From Bosea sp. Tri-49 (GTDB lineage: Bacteria > Pseudomonadota > Alphaproteobacteria > Rhizobiales > Beijerinckiaceae), in the NCBI RefSeq assembly GCF_003952665.1, contig NZ_CP017946.1, positions 2,604,001 through 2,668,000 of the forward strand: a DNA stretch of 64,000 bases, read 5' to 3'. Every line of letters starts with the position of its first letter. Positions within the stretch are counted from its first letter, which is position 1. The position numbers and the translations under genes are program-made. The notes beneath the pieces were generated by a model. That model ran no database searches and had not been told where the DNA came from. It saw nothing but the letters and a program-made list of their open reading frames with translations. Below, piece by piece: positions 48,161 to 57,508 of the stretch.

Positions 48161-49302
48161 ATCCGAATCGAGGCGAAGAACATGGCGAACAGCCCGTCGA
48201 CCACGATGACCATGAAGATCGCCTTCACCACCGACGCCGTCACCTGATGGCCAAGCGATTCGGCCGAGCCCTTGACCGCCAAGCCTTCGATCGAGGCGAT
48301 CAAGCCAATGACAAAGGCCATGAAAGGGGCCTTGATGAGGCCGACCGCGAAATGCTGCCAGGTGATCACGGACTTCAAGCGATCGAGATAGGTATCGAGG
48401 CCGATGCCGCCATAGAGCCAGCTCACCAGCCCGGCCCCCACGAGGCCTGCCATGGCCGAGATGAAGGTCAGGATCGGCAGCGCGATGATCAGTGCCAGGA
48501 TGCGCGGTACGATCAGCACCTCGATCGGGTCGAGCCCCATCACCCGGAGCGCATCGATCTCCTCGCGCATCTTCATCGAGCCGATCTCGGCGGTGAAGGC
48601 GGAGCCTGAGCGACCCGCCACCATGATCGAGGTCAGCAGCACCGAGAGCTCACGCAAGACCAGGATGCCGGTCAGGTTGACGACAAAGGCGGTCGCGCCG
48701 AAGCGCTGGAGCTGGAAGATGCCCTGCTGCGCGACGATGCAGCCGACCAGGAACGAGATCAGGATAATGATCGGCGCGCCGTTGAAGGCGATCAGCTCGA
48801 CCTGGTTGACCAGCGAGGGCCCGCGGAAGCGCCGCGGCCCCAACAGGGCGCCGACGCAACCTGCCATCACCTCGCCGAGAAAGATCGCGCCACCGGCAAG
48901 ATCGCGACCGAAGCGGACGACGCCCTGGCCGATGTCGATAAGGATGGTGACGAGCCCGATCGGGCGAACCGGCGGCTGGTAATCGGTGACGTCGCGCTCG
49001 ACCTCCGCGAGCAGCACGCCGTGCTCCGGACGGCGGCTGGTCAGCTCGACCGAAGCGCCCTTCGCCTCACCCGCCTGCTTCACCTGGCCGAGCAGATAGG
49101 CGCCGAGCGTATCCAGGCGTTCGACCGCCGACAGGTCGAGCCGTGCGCTGCGCACGTTGCTGATGCGCTCCGTCAGCTCGCTGGTCAGGGCCTCGAGACG
49201 CGGCGCCCGCCCGGCGCTCCAGCGCCCGGCCAGCGACACCACGAGGACGCCACCATCGTCGCGATAGACCGCCTGCGGCTCAGCGTCGTCGACGACAGCC
49301 AT
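48157..49302 (-). CDS. mlaE: MlaE-type permease with N-terminal STAS domain
   Basis: The 381-residue protein has an N-terminal STAS-like domain of about 110 residues (LDLSAVERLDTLGAYLLGQ), equivalent to a fused MlaB, followed by the MlaE membrane domain (FLVGCIVAQQG, GRSGSAFTAEIGSMKM, GLIASIEGLAVKGSAESLG). I use ATG 49302; the frame extends to 49443 but would then overlap the MFS gene. It begins 22 bp after the MFS stop, so both are probably in one transcript. Confidence 0.92.
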   Translation of the reverse strand: MAVVDDAEPQAVYRDDGGVLVVSLAGRWSAGRAPRLEALTSELTERISNVRSARLDLSAVERLDTLGAYLLGQVKQAGEAKGASVELTSRRPEHGVLLAEVERDVTDYQPPVRPIGLVTILIDIGQGVVRFGRDLAGGAIFLGEVMAGCVGALLGPRRFRGPSLVNQVELIAFNGAPIIILISFLVGCIVAQQGIFQLQRFGATAFVVNLTGILVLRELSVLLTSIMVAGRSGSAFTAEIGSMKMREEIDALRVMGLDPIEVLIVPRILALIIALPILTFISAMAGLVGAGLVSWLYGGIGLDTYLDRLKSVITWQHFAVGLIKAPFMAFVIGLIASIEGLAVKGSAESLGHQVTASVVKAIFMVIVVDGLFAMFFASIRM

Positions 49303-49324
49303 GACGGTTAGCCCACTCCCGCAT

Positions 49325-50512
49325 TCAGATTCGGCCCCCATAGCCTGTATCGCTGCGCGCCCGGAGGATGGCAAGCGCCGCCAGCGCCAGGCCGCACAGC
49401 GCGACCGGCACCATGGCGAGGAACACGCCGGGCCCGAACACACGATAGAGATAGCCGGACAGAATGGTGGTCAGCCCCATCGCGAGTGCACCGGCTGCAA
49501 CGAGACGGCCCTGCGCCGCCGCGCGGCGCGCCTCCGGGGCGAGCGCCGACAACGCGGCCAGCGAGCCGAGATGAGCGTAGCCGAAGGTGGCGCCATGCAG
49601 TATCTGCAGCAGGAAGGTGACCGCCAGGCCAGGATCGGCGCTCATCATCCCGAAGCGCAGCGCTGCCGCCACCGCCGCGATCGCGATCCAGCGCAAGCCG
49701 ACGAGGCCGCGCGCCGCAATGCTGCCTGCGACCAGGAAAACCGCGATCTCGGCCAGGACAGCGACAGCCCAGAGCCAGCCGATCACCTCGTCGCTGAAGC
49801 CGAGGCTGCGCCAGTGCAGCGAACCGAAAGCATAGAGCGCCGCATGGGTGGCGTTGACGCAAGCGGCCGCAGCGACCGCGAGCCAGAACGGAAGCCTGAA
49901 GCCGGCCGGAGATGCGCCTTGCCGGGCGACGGGTGAAATTCTTCCTGGCGGCGCCGGCGCTTGCAGGGCCGCGAGCGCTGCAAGCGTACTGCTGCCGGCC
50001 AGGACGAGCGGAATCAACCAGGCGCCATACAATGCGATCAGATAGCCGCCGGCGAGGTTCGAGAGCACGAAAGTCACCGAGCCCCACAGCCTGACGCGGC
50101 CATAGTCCTTCAGCGCCCCGGCTTTCACCTGCTCGGTGGTCAGGACGTCGGCGAGCGGCACCACGCCCGAGAGAGCGATGGCGCTCAGCGCGGTCAGGAC
50201 CGCGATCGGGACGAGCTGCGCCTGCTGCGCCAGGGCGAAATAGATGATCGCGGCCAGTGCGTTGAGCAGGGCCAGCAAGATATTCGGGCGCGGCCTGTCA
50301 CCGAGACCGGTCACCGACGACGCGACGAAGACGCGCACCAGGATCGGGATCGCCAGCACATAGCCGATATCGACATCGCTCAGACCCTTAGAGCCGAGCC
50401 AAACGGGGAAGAACGGCAGATAGAAGCCGACGCCGAGGAAGTTCAACGCGTGCATGAGCGACAGGCGCGCGGCCAGCAGACGTGAAGGCTCGGACCGGAG
50501 AGGCGGTGACAT
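49325..50512 (-). CDS. MFS transporter (HcaT-like, MFS_1_like)
   Basis: The 395-residue hydrophobic protein has about twelve membrane segments and an N-terminal region (MHALNFLGVGFYLPFFPVWL) like HcaT/3-phenylpropionate-type carriers. KDYGRVRLWGSVTFVLSN is a typical motif of that group. It leads the Mla operon, only 22 bp before mlaE. The substrate is unknown, and a physical role with the lipid transporter is not implied by the family. Confidence 0.85.
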   Translation of the reverse strand: MSPPLRSEPSRLLAARLSLMHALNFLGVGFYLPFFPVWLGSKGLSDVDIGYVLAIPILVRVFVASSVTGLGDRPRPNILLALLNALAAIIYFALAQQAQLVPIAVLTALSAIALSGVVPLADVLTTEQVKAGALKDYGRVRLWGSVTFVLSNLAGGYLIALYGAWLIPLVLAGSSTLAALAALQAPAPPGRISPVARQGASPAGFRLPFWLAVAAAACVNATHAALYAFGSLHWRSLGFSDEVIGWLWAVAVLAEIAVFLVAGSIAARGLVGLRWIAIAAVAAALRFGMMSADPGLAVTFLLQILHGATFGYAHLGSLAALSALAPEARRAAAQGRLVAAGALAMGLTTILSGYLYRVFGPGVFLAMVPVALCGLALAALAILRARSDTGYGGRI

Positions 50513-50614
50513 GCCAGTGGCAGCGATTTCTTAAAGAATCATCAGCAAGTTTGCCGATGGGCATCTTCGGTCGGCGACAAGCGATTCGGCCAGCCCATGG
50601 AGAGCAGTCTGGCC

Positions 50615-51496
50615 ATGAGCGACGCGCGTTCGCCATCTCCGCTGAGCGCAGCCGATTACGACACGATCGCCGCTGCCGTGGTGGAAACGTCGCGCGGCCG
50701 CTGGTTCCTGAACGAGTACGCTCGCCGAAACCGGCAGGCTGATACCGAGATGGTGCTTTCGGCCATCGCCCGGCTCGAGCGGCTCTGCTCCGTTCCCGCG
50801 GTGGAGCTTGGCCCGAACCTTTCGGAAACGGCGCGGACGATTGCGGAGCTTCGCGGCGATCTCGACCGGGCCGGCGTCAGCGGCACCTCCGCGCGGCTGT
50901 CGACCCGCATACAGGAGACGGCGTCGGGCATCCTCGAGGCGGCAGAAGCGATCCAGGAAATTGCCTGGACGCTCCGCGAATCGGGATCGGCATCCGAGCT
51001 TTGCAACCGGCTCGACCAACGTGCGACCCAGATCTATGGCGCGACCACAGTGATCGAGGCCGGGGCCAACCAAATCGAAAAGGTCGCCGACACCATCGCC
51101 ATGCTGGATGCGAATCTGCGCGCGACCGCAGGCGACACCGATTTCACCTTGCTCGATACCCCTCGGCCTTCAATGGCGCCGGCCGAGATGCCCAGGCCGC
51201 CCGCTCCGAAGAGAACGACGGACCCCGGCGACATCGATGTGGTCGAGGCCGGCACGCAGGAGCGCGCGCCACTCAACGAAACCGGCCTGCGCCCGTCGAC
51301 GCAGGCCTATCGCCGACGCGGTAGCATCCAGGCCGCCGAAGACGATATCGCTTTCGCCGATGTCGGCGCGGCTGGCCAGGCCATTGCCGATCCGCCAATG
51401 ACAAGTTCCGCGCAAGTCGAACTCAGCTATTCAGAGGCCGACCTGCGAGCGATCGGCACATTGCCCGTCGAGGATCGGCTGCGCTTCTTCGGCTAA
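50615..51496 (+). CDS. Conserved-looking helical protein of unknown function
   Basis: The 293-residue protein has an N-terminal motif, DTIAAAVVETSRGRWFLNEYA, then helical segments (LSTRIQETASGILEAAEAI, WTLRESG, QIYGATTVIEAGANQIEKV) and a polar, probably disordered C-terminal third. There are no membrane segments or signal peptide. The helical hairpin faintly recalls CheZ, but the catalytic pattern is not evident. I place the start at ATG 50615 after GGAGAG; ATG 50597 is possible. It is divergent from the MFS/Mla operon. Confidence 0.65.
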   Translation: MSDARSPSPLSAADYDTIAAAVVETSRGRWFLNEYARRNRQADTEMVLSAIARLERLCSVPAVELGPNLSETARTIAELRGDLDRAGVSGTSARLSTRIQETASGILEAAEAIQEIAWTLRESGSASELCNRLDQRATQIYGATTVIEAGANQIEKVADTIAMLDANLRATAGDTDFTLLDTPRPSMAPAEMPRPPAPKRTTDPGDIDVVEAGTQERAPLNETGLRPSTQAYRRRGSIQAAEDDIAFADVGAAGQAIADPPMTSSAQVELSYSEADLRAIGTLPVEDRLRFFG

Positions 51497-51517
51497 AGCC
51501 GTTCCGCTCTGCCGCGC

Positions 51518-52399
51518 TCAGTTCTCGCGCTTCAGCGCGCTCTCGTGCCAGCGCCGCAGCAGCAAATGCGAGATCCAGCTCGTCGCGAGGAAGATTGCGA
51601 TGCCGGAGAGCGAGATCATCAGCAGCGCCGCAAAAACACGCGGTATCTTGAGCTGGTATCCGGCCTCGAGGATGCGATAGGCCAGCCCCGATTCCGAGCC
51701 ACCCGTCCCTGCCACGAACTCGGCGACGACGGCGCCAATCAGCGCGAGCCCGCCCGAAATCTTGAGGCCCGCCAGGAAGTAGGGCAGCGCCGCCGGTAGC
51801 TTGAGATGACGTAGCGTTTGCCAGCGCGTCGCGCCATGGAGCTGGAAGAAGTTGATCAGGTTGTGGTCGGCGGAGTTCAGCCCGAGGATTGTGTTCGACA
51901 GGATCGGGAAGAAGGCGACGATCCAGGCGCAGATCAGCAGCGACAGGTTGATGTCGCCGGCCCAAATGATGATCAGCGGCGCGATCGCGACAATCGGCGT
52001 CACCTGCAGGATCACCGCATAGGGCAGAAGCGCCATCTCCAGCCATTTCGATTGGGTGAACAGCACCGCGAGCGCGACACCGACGACGACCGCCGCCGCC
52101 AGCGCCATGAAGGTGATGCGCAAGGTGACCCAGAGCGAGGTCGAAAGCGTGCCCCAATCGGCGATTAGCGTCTGGCCGACCAAGATCGGCCCCGGCAGCA
52201 CATAGGACGGCACCTCGTTCCAGCGCACGGCGAATTCCCACAGCCCGAGCACCAGGAGACCGACAGCGATCGGCGCGAGAATGCGGGGCCAGAAGCTGAC
52301 CGGCAGGCCGAGGATGGACGGTTCGGTAACAGTGAGCGGGCGGGCTTCGGCATCGGTGCCGTCATGCGGCACGGAGGTCGCGGAGGAAGAGGAGCTCAT
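51518..52399 (-). CDS. ABC transporter permease, SsuC/ThiX type
   Basis: The 293-residue protein has several membrane segments and the binding-protein-dependent permease loop region [25 protein letters not shown]. It pairs with the ATPase and NMT1/THI5-type receptor genes of the same operon and overlaps the ATPase stop by 4 bp. Its substrate is set by the receptor. Confidence 0.9.
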   Translation of the reverse strand: MSSSSSATSVPHDGTDAEARPLTVTEPSILGLPVSFWPRILAPIAVGLLVLGLWEFAVRWNEVPSYVLPGPILVGQTLIADWGTLSTSLWVTLRITFMALAAAVVVGVALAVLFTQSKWLEMALLPYAVILQVTPIVAIAPLIIIWAGDINLSLLICAWIVAFFPILSNTILGLNSADHNLINFFQLHGATRWQTLRHLKLPAALPYFLAGLKISGGLALIGAVVAEFVAGTGGSESGLAYRILEAGYQLKIPRVFAALLMISLSGIAIFLATSWISHLLLRRWHESALKREN

Positions 52400-53211
52400 G
52401 CGCCGATCGCCTCCTTGAGCTTGCCGGAGGCGAGCCGGCAGAGATGGGCGTATTCGGCCGAGGTCCGGAACAGCTCGTCACGCGGATAGGGCGCCGAGAC
52501 ATCGAGATCGGCCATGACGCGGCCGGGCCGCGCCGCCATCACCACGATGCGCTGCGAGAGATAGACCGACTCGAAGACCGAGTGCGTCACGAAGACGGCT
52601 GTGAAACGCTCGCGCCACCACAGGCTCAGGAGATCGTCGTTGAGGCGGTGGCGGGTGATCTCGTCGAGCGCGGCGAAAGGCTCGTCCATCAGCAGGATCT
52701 TCGGCCGCATCACCAGAGCGCGGGCGATCGAGACCCGCATCTTCATACCGCCGGAGAGCTCACGCGGATAAGACTTCTCGAAGCCTTTGAGCCCGACCAG
52801 CGCCAGCATCTCGGCCGCTCGATCCTGCGCGTCGCGCTTGGGCACATGCTTCAGCGTGAGCGGCAGCATGACGTTGGAGAGCGCATTGGCCCAGGGCATC
52901 AGCGTCGGGTCCTGGAAGACGAAGCCGAGATCGCGCTCCGCCTGCCCTTGCGTGCCCTCGCCCGCGCCGGGCCAGTCGATCGTGCCGGTGGACGGGCTGC
53001 CCAGCCCGGCGATCATGCGCAGCAGGGTCGACTTGCCGCAGCCCGAAGGGCCGAGCAGGCTGACGAACTCGCCGCTATCGAGGCTGAGATTGACGTCGCG
53101 AACAGCCAGCGTGCCGTTGGCGAACTGTTTGGAGACGTTTCGCACGCAGACCAGCGGCTCGGCGCCAGTCTGACGTACTGCATGTGGTGTGCTCAGATAG
53201 GCTGTGTCCAA
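52396..53211 (-). CDS. ABC transporter ATP-binding protein, SsuB/ThiZ type
   Basis: The 271-residue ATPase has Walker [10 protein letters not shown], signature [15 protein letters not shown] and Walker [10 protein letters not shown], typical of nitrate/sulfonate/thiamine-precursor importers. It lies between the receptor gene and the permease gene. A GTCAT-type repeat separates it from the receptor gene upstream. Confidence 0.91.
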   Translation of the reverse strand: MDTAYLSTPHAVRQTGAEPLVCVRNVSKQFANGTLAVRDVNLSLDSGEFVSLLGPSGCGKSTLLRMIAGLGSPSTGTIDWPGAGEGTQGQAERDLGFVFQDPTLMPWANALSNVMLPLTLKHVPKRDAQDRAAEMLALVGLKGFEKSYPRELSGGMKMRVSIARALVMRPKILLMDEPFAALDEITRHRLNDDLLSLWWRERFTAVFVTHSVFESVYLSQRIVVMAARPGRVMADLDVSAPYPRDELFRTSAEYAHLCRLASGKLKEAIGA

Positions 53212-53240
53212 AGGCCTGATGATCCGTTTTATGAAAGGCC

Positions 53241-53317
53241 GTCATTCTCGGGCGGAGCGGAAGCGCAGACCCGAGAATCTCCGGCAAGAGATGCTCGGGA
53301 CAAGCCCGAGCATAACG
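53241..53317. repeat. Palindromic GTCAT-ended repeat, copy 5 (inverted, inside an ABC operon)
   Basis: Here the order is reversed: ATTCTCGGG/CCCGAGAAT at 53241-53281, then ATGCTCGGG/GCCCGAGCAT at 53288-53317. The left end reads GTCAT and the right end ATAACG instead of ATGACG. It lies between the receptor gene and the ATPase gene. Confidence 0.83.
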
Positions 53318-53321
53318 TTCT

Positions 53322-54350
53322 TCAGGGCTTGCCGACGCCCTTGTTGATGAACTCCAGGCTGTAGGCCTTCTTGACGTCGACCCCGGCGGGGATGACGCCG
53401 GCCTCGGTCATCGTCTTGGCGAAGCTCGCCCAGCGCGCATCGGTCATGGCGCCGATGCCGAGGGTGCGCGCGTCGCCGGAGACGACGATGCCGTTGTCGT
53501 TCATCACCTTGAGGGCGTAGTCGATCTTCTCCTGATCCATGTCGGGATTGTCCTTCAGGATCCGGGCATTGGCGGCGGCGATGTTGGGGCCGCCCTTCAT
53601 ATATTCGGCCCAGCCTTCGGCCGTCGCGTCGACGAAGCGCTGCACGACCTCCTTCTTCTCCTGCACCATCTTCCGGGAGATCGTGATCGTGGTGTTGTAG
53701 TTCTCGAAACCGGCATCGGCGAGGAGATGGACGACCGGCTCGACGCCGGCCTTGCGGATGACAAAGGGCTCGGAGGACAAAAAGCCCTGCTGCGTCAGCT
53801 TCTTGTCAGCCAGGAACGGCGCCATGTTGAAGGTGTAGGGCCGGATCTGCTCGTCGCGATAACCGAATTTCAGCTTCAGGAACGGCCAGAAGCCGACGCG
53901 GGCCTGCGCCGCGATCAGAATAGGCTTGTCCTTGAGGGCGGCGAGCGTGTCGTTGCCCTGGCCCGGGTGCGAGATCAGGACCTGCGGGTCCTTCTGGAAG
54001 ATCGAGGCGATGCAGAGGAAGGGCAGGTTCTCCTGCGCGAAGCTCAGCGCCTCCAGCGAATTGCCCATGATCATGTCGACGCGGCCGCCGAGCAGGAGCT
54101 GGGTCGGGTTCTGCTGCGGACCGCCGGGACGGATCTCGACGTCGAGGCCGTACTTCTTGTAGATGCCGTTGGCGGCAGCGAGATAGAAACCACCATGCTC
54201 GGTCTGGGCCCGCCAGTTGGTCTGGTAGCTGACCTTGTCGAGCGTCTGCGCATTGACGCGGGCGCCTGGCACCGGGATCAGCACCGAGGCGGCCGAGCCA
54301 CCGAGCAGGCCGAGCGCAGCGCGCCGGTCGAGGCGATATTTCATCGTCAT
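53322..54350 (-). CDS. ABC substrate-binding protein, NMT1/THI5-like
   Basis: The 342-residue protein has an export signal with adjacent arginines (LDRRAALGLLGG), so Tat export is possible, and a mature part reading SYQTNWRAQTEHGGFYLAAA and GIYKKYGLDVEI, typical of NMT1/THI5-type receptors for pyrimidine precursors, riboflavin or related ligands. ATG 54350 follows GGAGGGGG; the longer frame to 55052 is a shadow of the divergent gene. It heads the importer operon. The ligand is not identified. Confidence 0.88.
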   Translation of the reverse strand: MTMKYRLDRRAALGLLGGSAASVLIPVPGARVNAQTLDKVSYQTNWRAQTEHGGFYLAAANGIYKKYGLDVEIRPGGPQQNPTQLLLGGRVDMIMGNSLEALSFAQENLPFLCIASIFQKDPQVLISHPGQGNDTLAALKDKPILIAAQARVGFWPFLKLKFGYRDEQIRPYTFNMAPFLADKKLTQQGFLSSEPFVIRKAGVEPVVHLLADAGFENYNTTITISRKMVQEKKEVVQRFVDATAEGWAEYMKGGPNIAAANARILKDNPDMDQEKIDYALKVMNDNGIVVSGDARTLGIGAMTDARWASFAKTMTEAGVIPAGVDVKKAYSLEFINKGVGKP

Positions 54351-54581
54351 GGCAGGACCCCCTCCATCATGTCGCAGACCTGTCGCCGGGTTGCGTAACT
54401 TCCGCGTCCGGCAAGCAGCTTGTATGCCACGGCCGACGCCGTCATGTGAATGTGCATCAGCGCTCTGCACACAGATGGCGGCAACGCTTCCATCGCGCGG
54501 CTTGCCGGCTATGCTGTGATCAGCCAACGCCGCCTCTGATGGCGTCCCACGATCTGGAATCCAGCTGAAAACCTCTACGCT

Positions 54582-55241
54582 ATGAAAGTCCTGATCTTCG
54601 GCGCGACCGGCATGGTCGGACAAGGCGTTCTGCGCGAATGCCTGCTCGACCCCGGAATCGAGGAGGTCGTCACGATCGGCCGCACGGCGACGGGCCAGCG
54701 CCACGCCAAGCTGCGCGAGATCGTCCATGCCGACCTCACCGACTATTCGGCGATCGAAGCAGAGCTCACCGGTTTCGACGCTTGCTTCTTCTGCCTCGGC
54801 GTCGCCTCGGCCGGGATGAGCGAGGCCGATTACAGTCGGATCACCCACGACATACCGCTCGCGGCCGCCCGGACGCTCTCCCGGCTCAACCCGGCGATGA
54901 CTTTCATCCATACCTCCGCAGCGGGCACCGACAGCAGCGAGAGCGGCCGTGTGATGTGGGCCAGGGTCAAGGGTCGGACCGAGAACGCTCTGCTGCGCCT
55001 GCCCTTCAAGGCCGTCTACATCTTCCGGCCCGCCGGCATCCGCCCGATGCACGGCATCACCTCGCGCACCACGCTCTATCGGGTAGGCTATGCCATTGCC
55101 GCACCGCTCCTGCCCTGGCTCGAGCGGAGCTTCCCGCGCTATGTCACCTCGACCGAACGGCTGGGCAAGGCGATGCTGAGGGCTGCGCGCGAGGGCTCAC
55201 CCAAGCCGATCCTCGAGTGCGAAGACATCAACCGGCTATGA
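54582..55241 (+). CDS. NAD(P)-binding short-chain-like protein (HTATIP2/YwnB-like)
   Basis: The 219-residue protein starts with a Rossmann motif, KVLIFGATGMVGQGVLREC, and contains FFCLGVAS and FIHTSAAGTDSS followed by VKGRTENALL, typical of atypical SDR proteins related to HTATIP2. It binds NAD(P); the reaction is unknown. The creatininase-family gene follows 25 bp later, so the two may be co-transcribed. Confidence 0.82.
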   Translation: MKVLIFGATGMVGQGVLRECLLDPGIEEVVTIGRTATGQRHAKLREIVHADLTDYSAIEAELTGFDACFFCLGVASAGMSEADYSRITHDIPLAAARTLSRLNPAMTFIHTSAAGTDSSESGRVMWARVKGRTENALLRLPFKAVYIFRPAGIRPMHGITSRTTLYRVGYAIAAPLLPWLERSFPRYVTSTERLGKAMLRAAREGSPKPILECEDINRL

Positions 55242-55266
55242 CCTGCCGCCGACAAGGACTGACGGA

Positions 55267-56067
55267 ATGAGTGCGCGTTTCTGGGGCGATCTCAAGAGCA
55301 GCGACTTCGCCGGACTCTCGCCCGAGGCGACCATCGCCGTGCTGCCGCTGGCCGCGATCGAGCAGCACGGCCCGCATCTGCCTGTGTCGGTCGACACCAC
55401 CGTGATGAACGCGATGCTGGCGCTGGCGATGCCGCAGGTTCCGGCCGGGCTCGACGTGCTGGTGCTACCGACGCAGGCGATCTGCAAGTCGAACGAGCAT
55501 CTGCATTCGCCGGGCACGCTGACCATTTCCTGGGAGAGCGCGATCCGCAGCTGGATCGAGATCGGCGAGAGCGTGAAGCGCGCCGGCCTGCGCAAGCTCG
55601 TGCTCGTCACCTCGCATGGCGGCAATGTCGACCCGATGAAGGTGGTGGCGCGCGAATTGCGCGTCAGCCAGGGGATGTTCGCGGTCTCGACCTCCTGGAG
55701 CAATTTCGGCCTGCCGCCGGAGCTCTATGGCGAGATGGATGCCAAGCACGGCATCCATGCTGGCGATATCGAGACCTCGCTGATGCTGCACTTCCGGCCC
55801 GATCTCGTCGACATGAGCCAGGCCGGCCGCTTCGTGCCGCGCACGGTCGAGATGGCGGACGAGGGCTACACATTGCTGCGGCCGACCGGTGCCCATCCGT
55901 TCGCCTGGATGGCGCAGGATGTTCATCCGTCAGGTGCGGCAGGTGACGCCAGCCTCGCCACCGCCGAGAAGGGCAAGGCGACGGCTGAGTTCCAGGCCGC
56001 AGGCTTCGTCGGGCTGCTTGCCGATGTCGCGCGCTTCCCGCTGGCGAAGCTGCACAAGGCGGGGTGA
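55267..56067 (+). CDS. Creatininase-family amidohydrolase
   Basis: The 266-residue protein has the metal-binding motif IEQHGPHLPVSVDT, then VTSHGGNVDPMK and a later KHGIHAGDIETSLM, matching the creatininase family. Members include creatinine amidohydrolase, FAPy deformylase and MftE. The substrate cannot be fixed from sequence; a nearby NMT1/THI5-type importer might supply a heterocycle. A GTCAT-type repeat follows its stop. Confidence 0.87.
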   Translation: MSARFWGDLKSSDFAGLSPEATIAVLPLAAIEQHGPHLPVSVDTTVMNAMLALAMPQVPAGLDVLVLPTQAICKSNEHLHSPGTLTISWESAIRSWIEIGESVKRAGLRKLVLVTSHGGNVDPMKVVARELRVSQGMFAVSTSWSNFGLPPELYGEMDAKHGIHAGDIETSLMLHFRPDLVDMSQAGRFVPRTVEMADEGYTLLRPTGAHPFAWMAQDVHPSGAAGDASLATAEKGKATAEFQAAGFVGLLADVARFPLAKLHKAG

Positions 56068-56082
56068 GATAACGGCCTAACT

Positions 56083-56169
56083 GTCATTGCGAGGAGCGCA
56101 GCGACAAAGCAATCCAGGGGCGGCAGAGCTCGACGTCCCTCTAGATTGCTTCGCTGCGCTCGCAATGAC
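56083..56169. repeat. GTCATTGCGAG-type palindromic repeat
   Basis: The 87-bp element opens GTCATTGCGAGGAGCGCAGC and closes with the complementary CTGCGCTCGCAATGAC, with CAAAGCAATC and GATTGCTT as inner arms. It shares the outer GTCAT/ATGAC ends with the other dispersed repeats but has a different body. It lies between the convergent creatininase-family and soxR genes. Confidence 0.85.
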
Positions 56170-56190
56170 GGGCAGCGCCTCCCATCCTCC

Positions 56191-56652
56191 TCAATCCGGA
56201 TCCAACAGCCGCGGCCCCGCCCCCTGCTTGCCCAGTTCGTCCCAGGGATTGTGCAGGGGGCAGCTCTTCACCGAGAGGCAGCCGCAGCCGATGCAGTCGT
56301 TGAGATGGTCGCGCAGGCGCGTCAGCCGGTCGATGCGACGCTCCAGCTCCTCCTTCCAGGCGGCTGAGAGCCGGCTCCAATCCTCAGCCGTCGGCGTGCG
56401 CTCCTGCGGCAGCGCCTTGAAGGCCTCGCGGATGGTTTTCAACGGGATGCCGGCGCGTTGCGCCACCTTGATGATGGCGACGCGGCGCAGCACCTCGCGC
56501 GGGTAGCGGCGCTGGTTGCCAGCATTGCGGCGGCTGCGGATCAACCCTTCCGCCTCGTAGAAGTGGAGTGCGGAGACCGCGATCCCGCTGCGGCTCGCGA
56601 CCTGGCCGACGCTGAGATCATCGGCGAAGAGATTGCGGGCTGGGTGCTTCAT
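56191..56652 (-). CDS. soxR: Redox-sensitive transcriptional activator SoxR
   Basis: The 153-residue MerR-family protein has the N-terminal helix-turn-helix ([20 protein letters not shown]) and the C-terminal 2Fe-2S motif [12 protein letters not shown] (C-x2-C-x-C-x5-C), which identifies SoxR. Oxidised by redox-cycling compounds, it activates target promoters. It is divergent from an FMN reductase gene, with a SoxR box and 19-bp-spacer promoter in the short gap. As in many non-enteric bacteria there is no soxS. Confidence 0.96.
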   Translation of the reverse strand: MKHPARNLFADDLSVGQVASRSGIAVSALHFYEAEGLIRSRRNAGNQRRYPREVLRRVAIIKVAQRAGIPLKTIREAFKALPQERTPTAEDWSRLSAAWKEELERRIDRLTRLRDHLNDCIGCGCLSVKSCPLHNPWDELGKQGAGPRLLDPD

Positions 56653-56657
56653 GGCGC

Positions 56658-56688
56658 TTGACCTTAACCTTACTTGAGGTCTTATAGA
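56658..56688 (+). promoter_or_regulatory. SoxR-controlled promoter of the FMN reductase gene
   Basis: TTGACC (56658-56663) and TATAGA (56683-56688) are 19 bp apart, the overlong spacer characteristic of MerR-family-activated promoters. Within it, CCTTAACCTTACTTGAGG (56662-56679) matches the enteric SoxR site CCTCAAGTTAACTTGAGG at 14 of 18 positions. Confidence 0.85.
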
Positions 56689-56726
56689 GATCGCTCCGCT
56701 GCATCGCCAGCCCCCCGGAGCCTCTC

Positions 56727-57281
56727 ATGCATCGCCCGCTCATTCCCCAGATCAAGATCGCCGTGGTCTACGGCAGCACGCGCCAGGGCCGCCTCTGCGA
56801 CAAGGTCGCCGGCTGGACGATCGCGCAGATCGAGGGCGACGGCCCATTCTCGGTCGAAAGCGTCGACCCCGGCGCGCACGATCTCGCCGAGCAGACGGAG
56901 CGGCTCGGTCGGGCCGACGCCTTCATCGTGGTCACGCCTGAGTACAACCGCTCCTTCCCGGCGCCGCTGAAGGCGCTGATCGACGGCACCGGCGCACAAT
57001 GGCGCGGCAAGCCGATCGCATTCGTCTCCTATGGCGGCGTCTCGGGCGGCCTGCGCGCCGTCGAGCAACTCCGCCTCGTCTTCGCCGAGCTGCACGCGGC
57101 GACGATCCGCGACGGCGTTTGCTTCGCCAATGCCTGGGACCAGTTCGACGAGGCCGGCTACCTGCGGGATGCCGACCGGGCCGAGCGGGCGATGGCGACC
57201 ATGCTTGGGCAGCTGCACTGGTGGGCGAGCGCCCTCAGGACAGCCCGCAACACCGTGCCCTACGGCCAGTTCGCCGCCTGA
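56727..57281 (+). CDS. NADPH-dependent FMN reductase family protein
   Basis: The 184-residue flavodoxin-like protein begins IKIAVVYGSTRQGRLCD (FMN-phosphate loop) and has IVVTPEYNRSFPAPLKALID, the family motif of ChrR/YieF-like quinone or FMN reductases. The preceding SoxR promoter suggests a role in dealing with redox-cycling quinones or phenazines by two-electron reduction. It is cytoplasmic. Confidence 0.9.
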   Translation: MHRPLIPQIKIAVVYGSTRQGRLCDKVAGWTIAQIEGDGPFSVESVDPGAHDLAEQTERLGRADAFIVVTPEYNRSFPAPLKALIDGTGAQWRGKPIAFVSYGGVSGGLRAVEQLRLVFAELHAATIRDGVCFANAWDQFDEAGYLRDADRAERAMATMLGQLHWWASALRTARNTVPYGQFAA

Positions 57282-57508
57282 GCAGCATCCGGCACGACAC
57301 GATCTCGGCAACTCGCCAGCAGGGATTTTGTCGTGTCAGGAGCTTGTCGGAGACGAAATCAACACCCGGAGGGCTGCGAGTGGAAAATCTCTCTGAAAAC
57401 GCAGGCACCTAACGCCGCGATGCAGTTTGCTTCACAAATTCGAACTGGTCGCGGCGGCTGCATGCGGGAAGGATCGGGCAGACCGATCCCTCCTTCTGCG
57501 GAGCCGCC

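Noticed and set aside
54351..54581. Possible gene in the divergent gap before the NAD(P)-binding protein
   Set aside because: No frame with a plausible start and codon pattern; the gap probably holds the two promoters.
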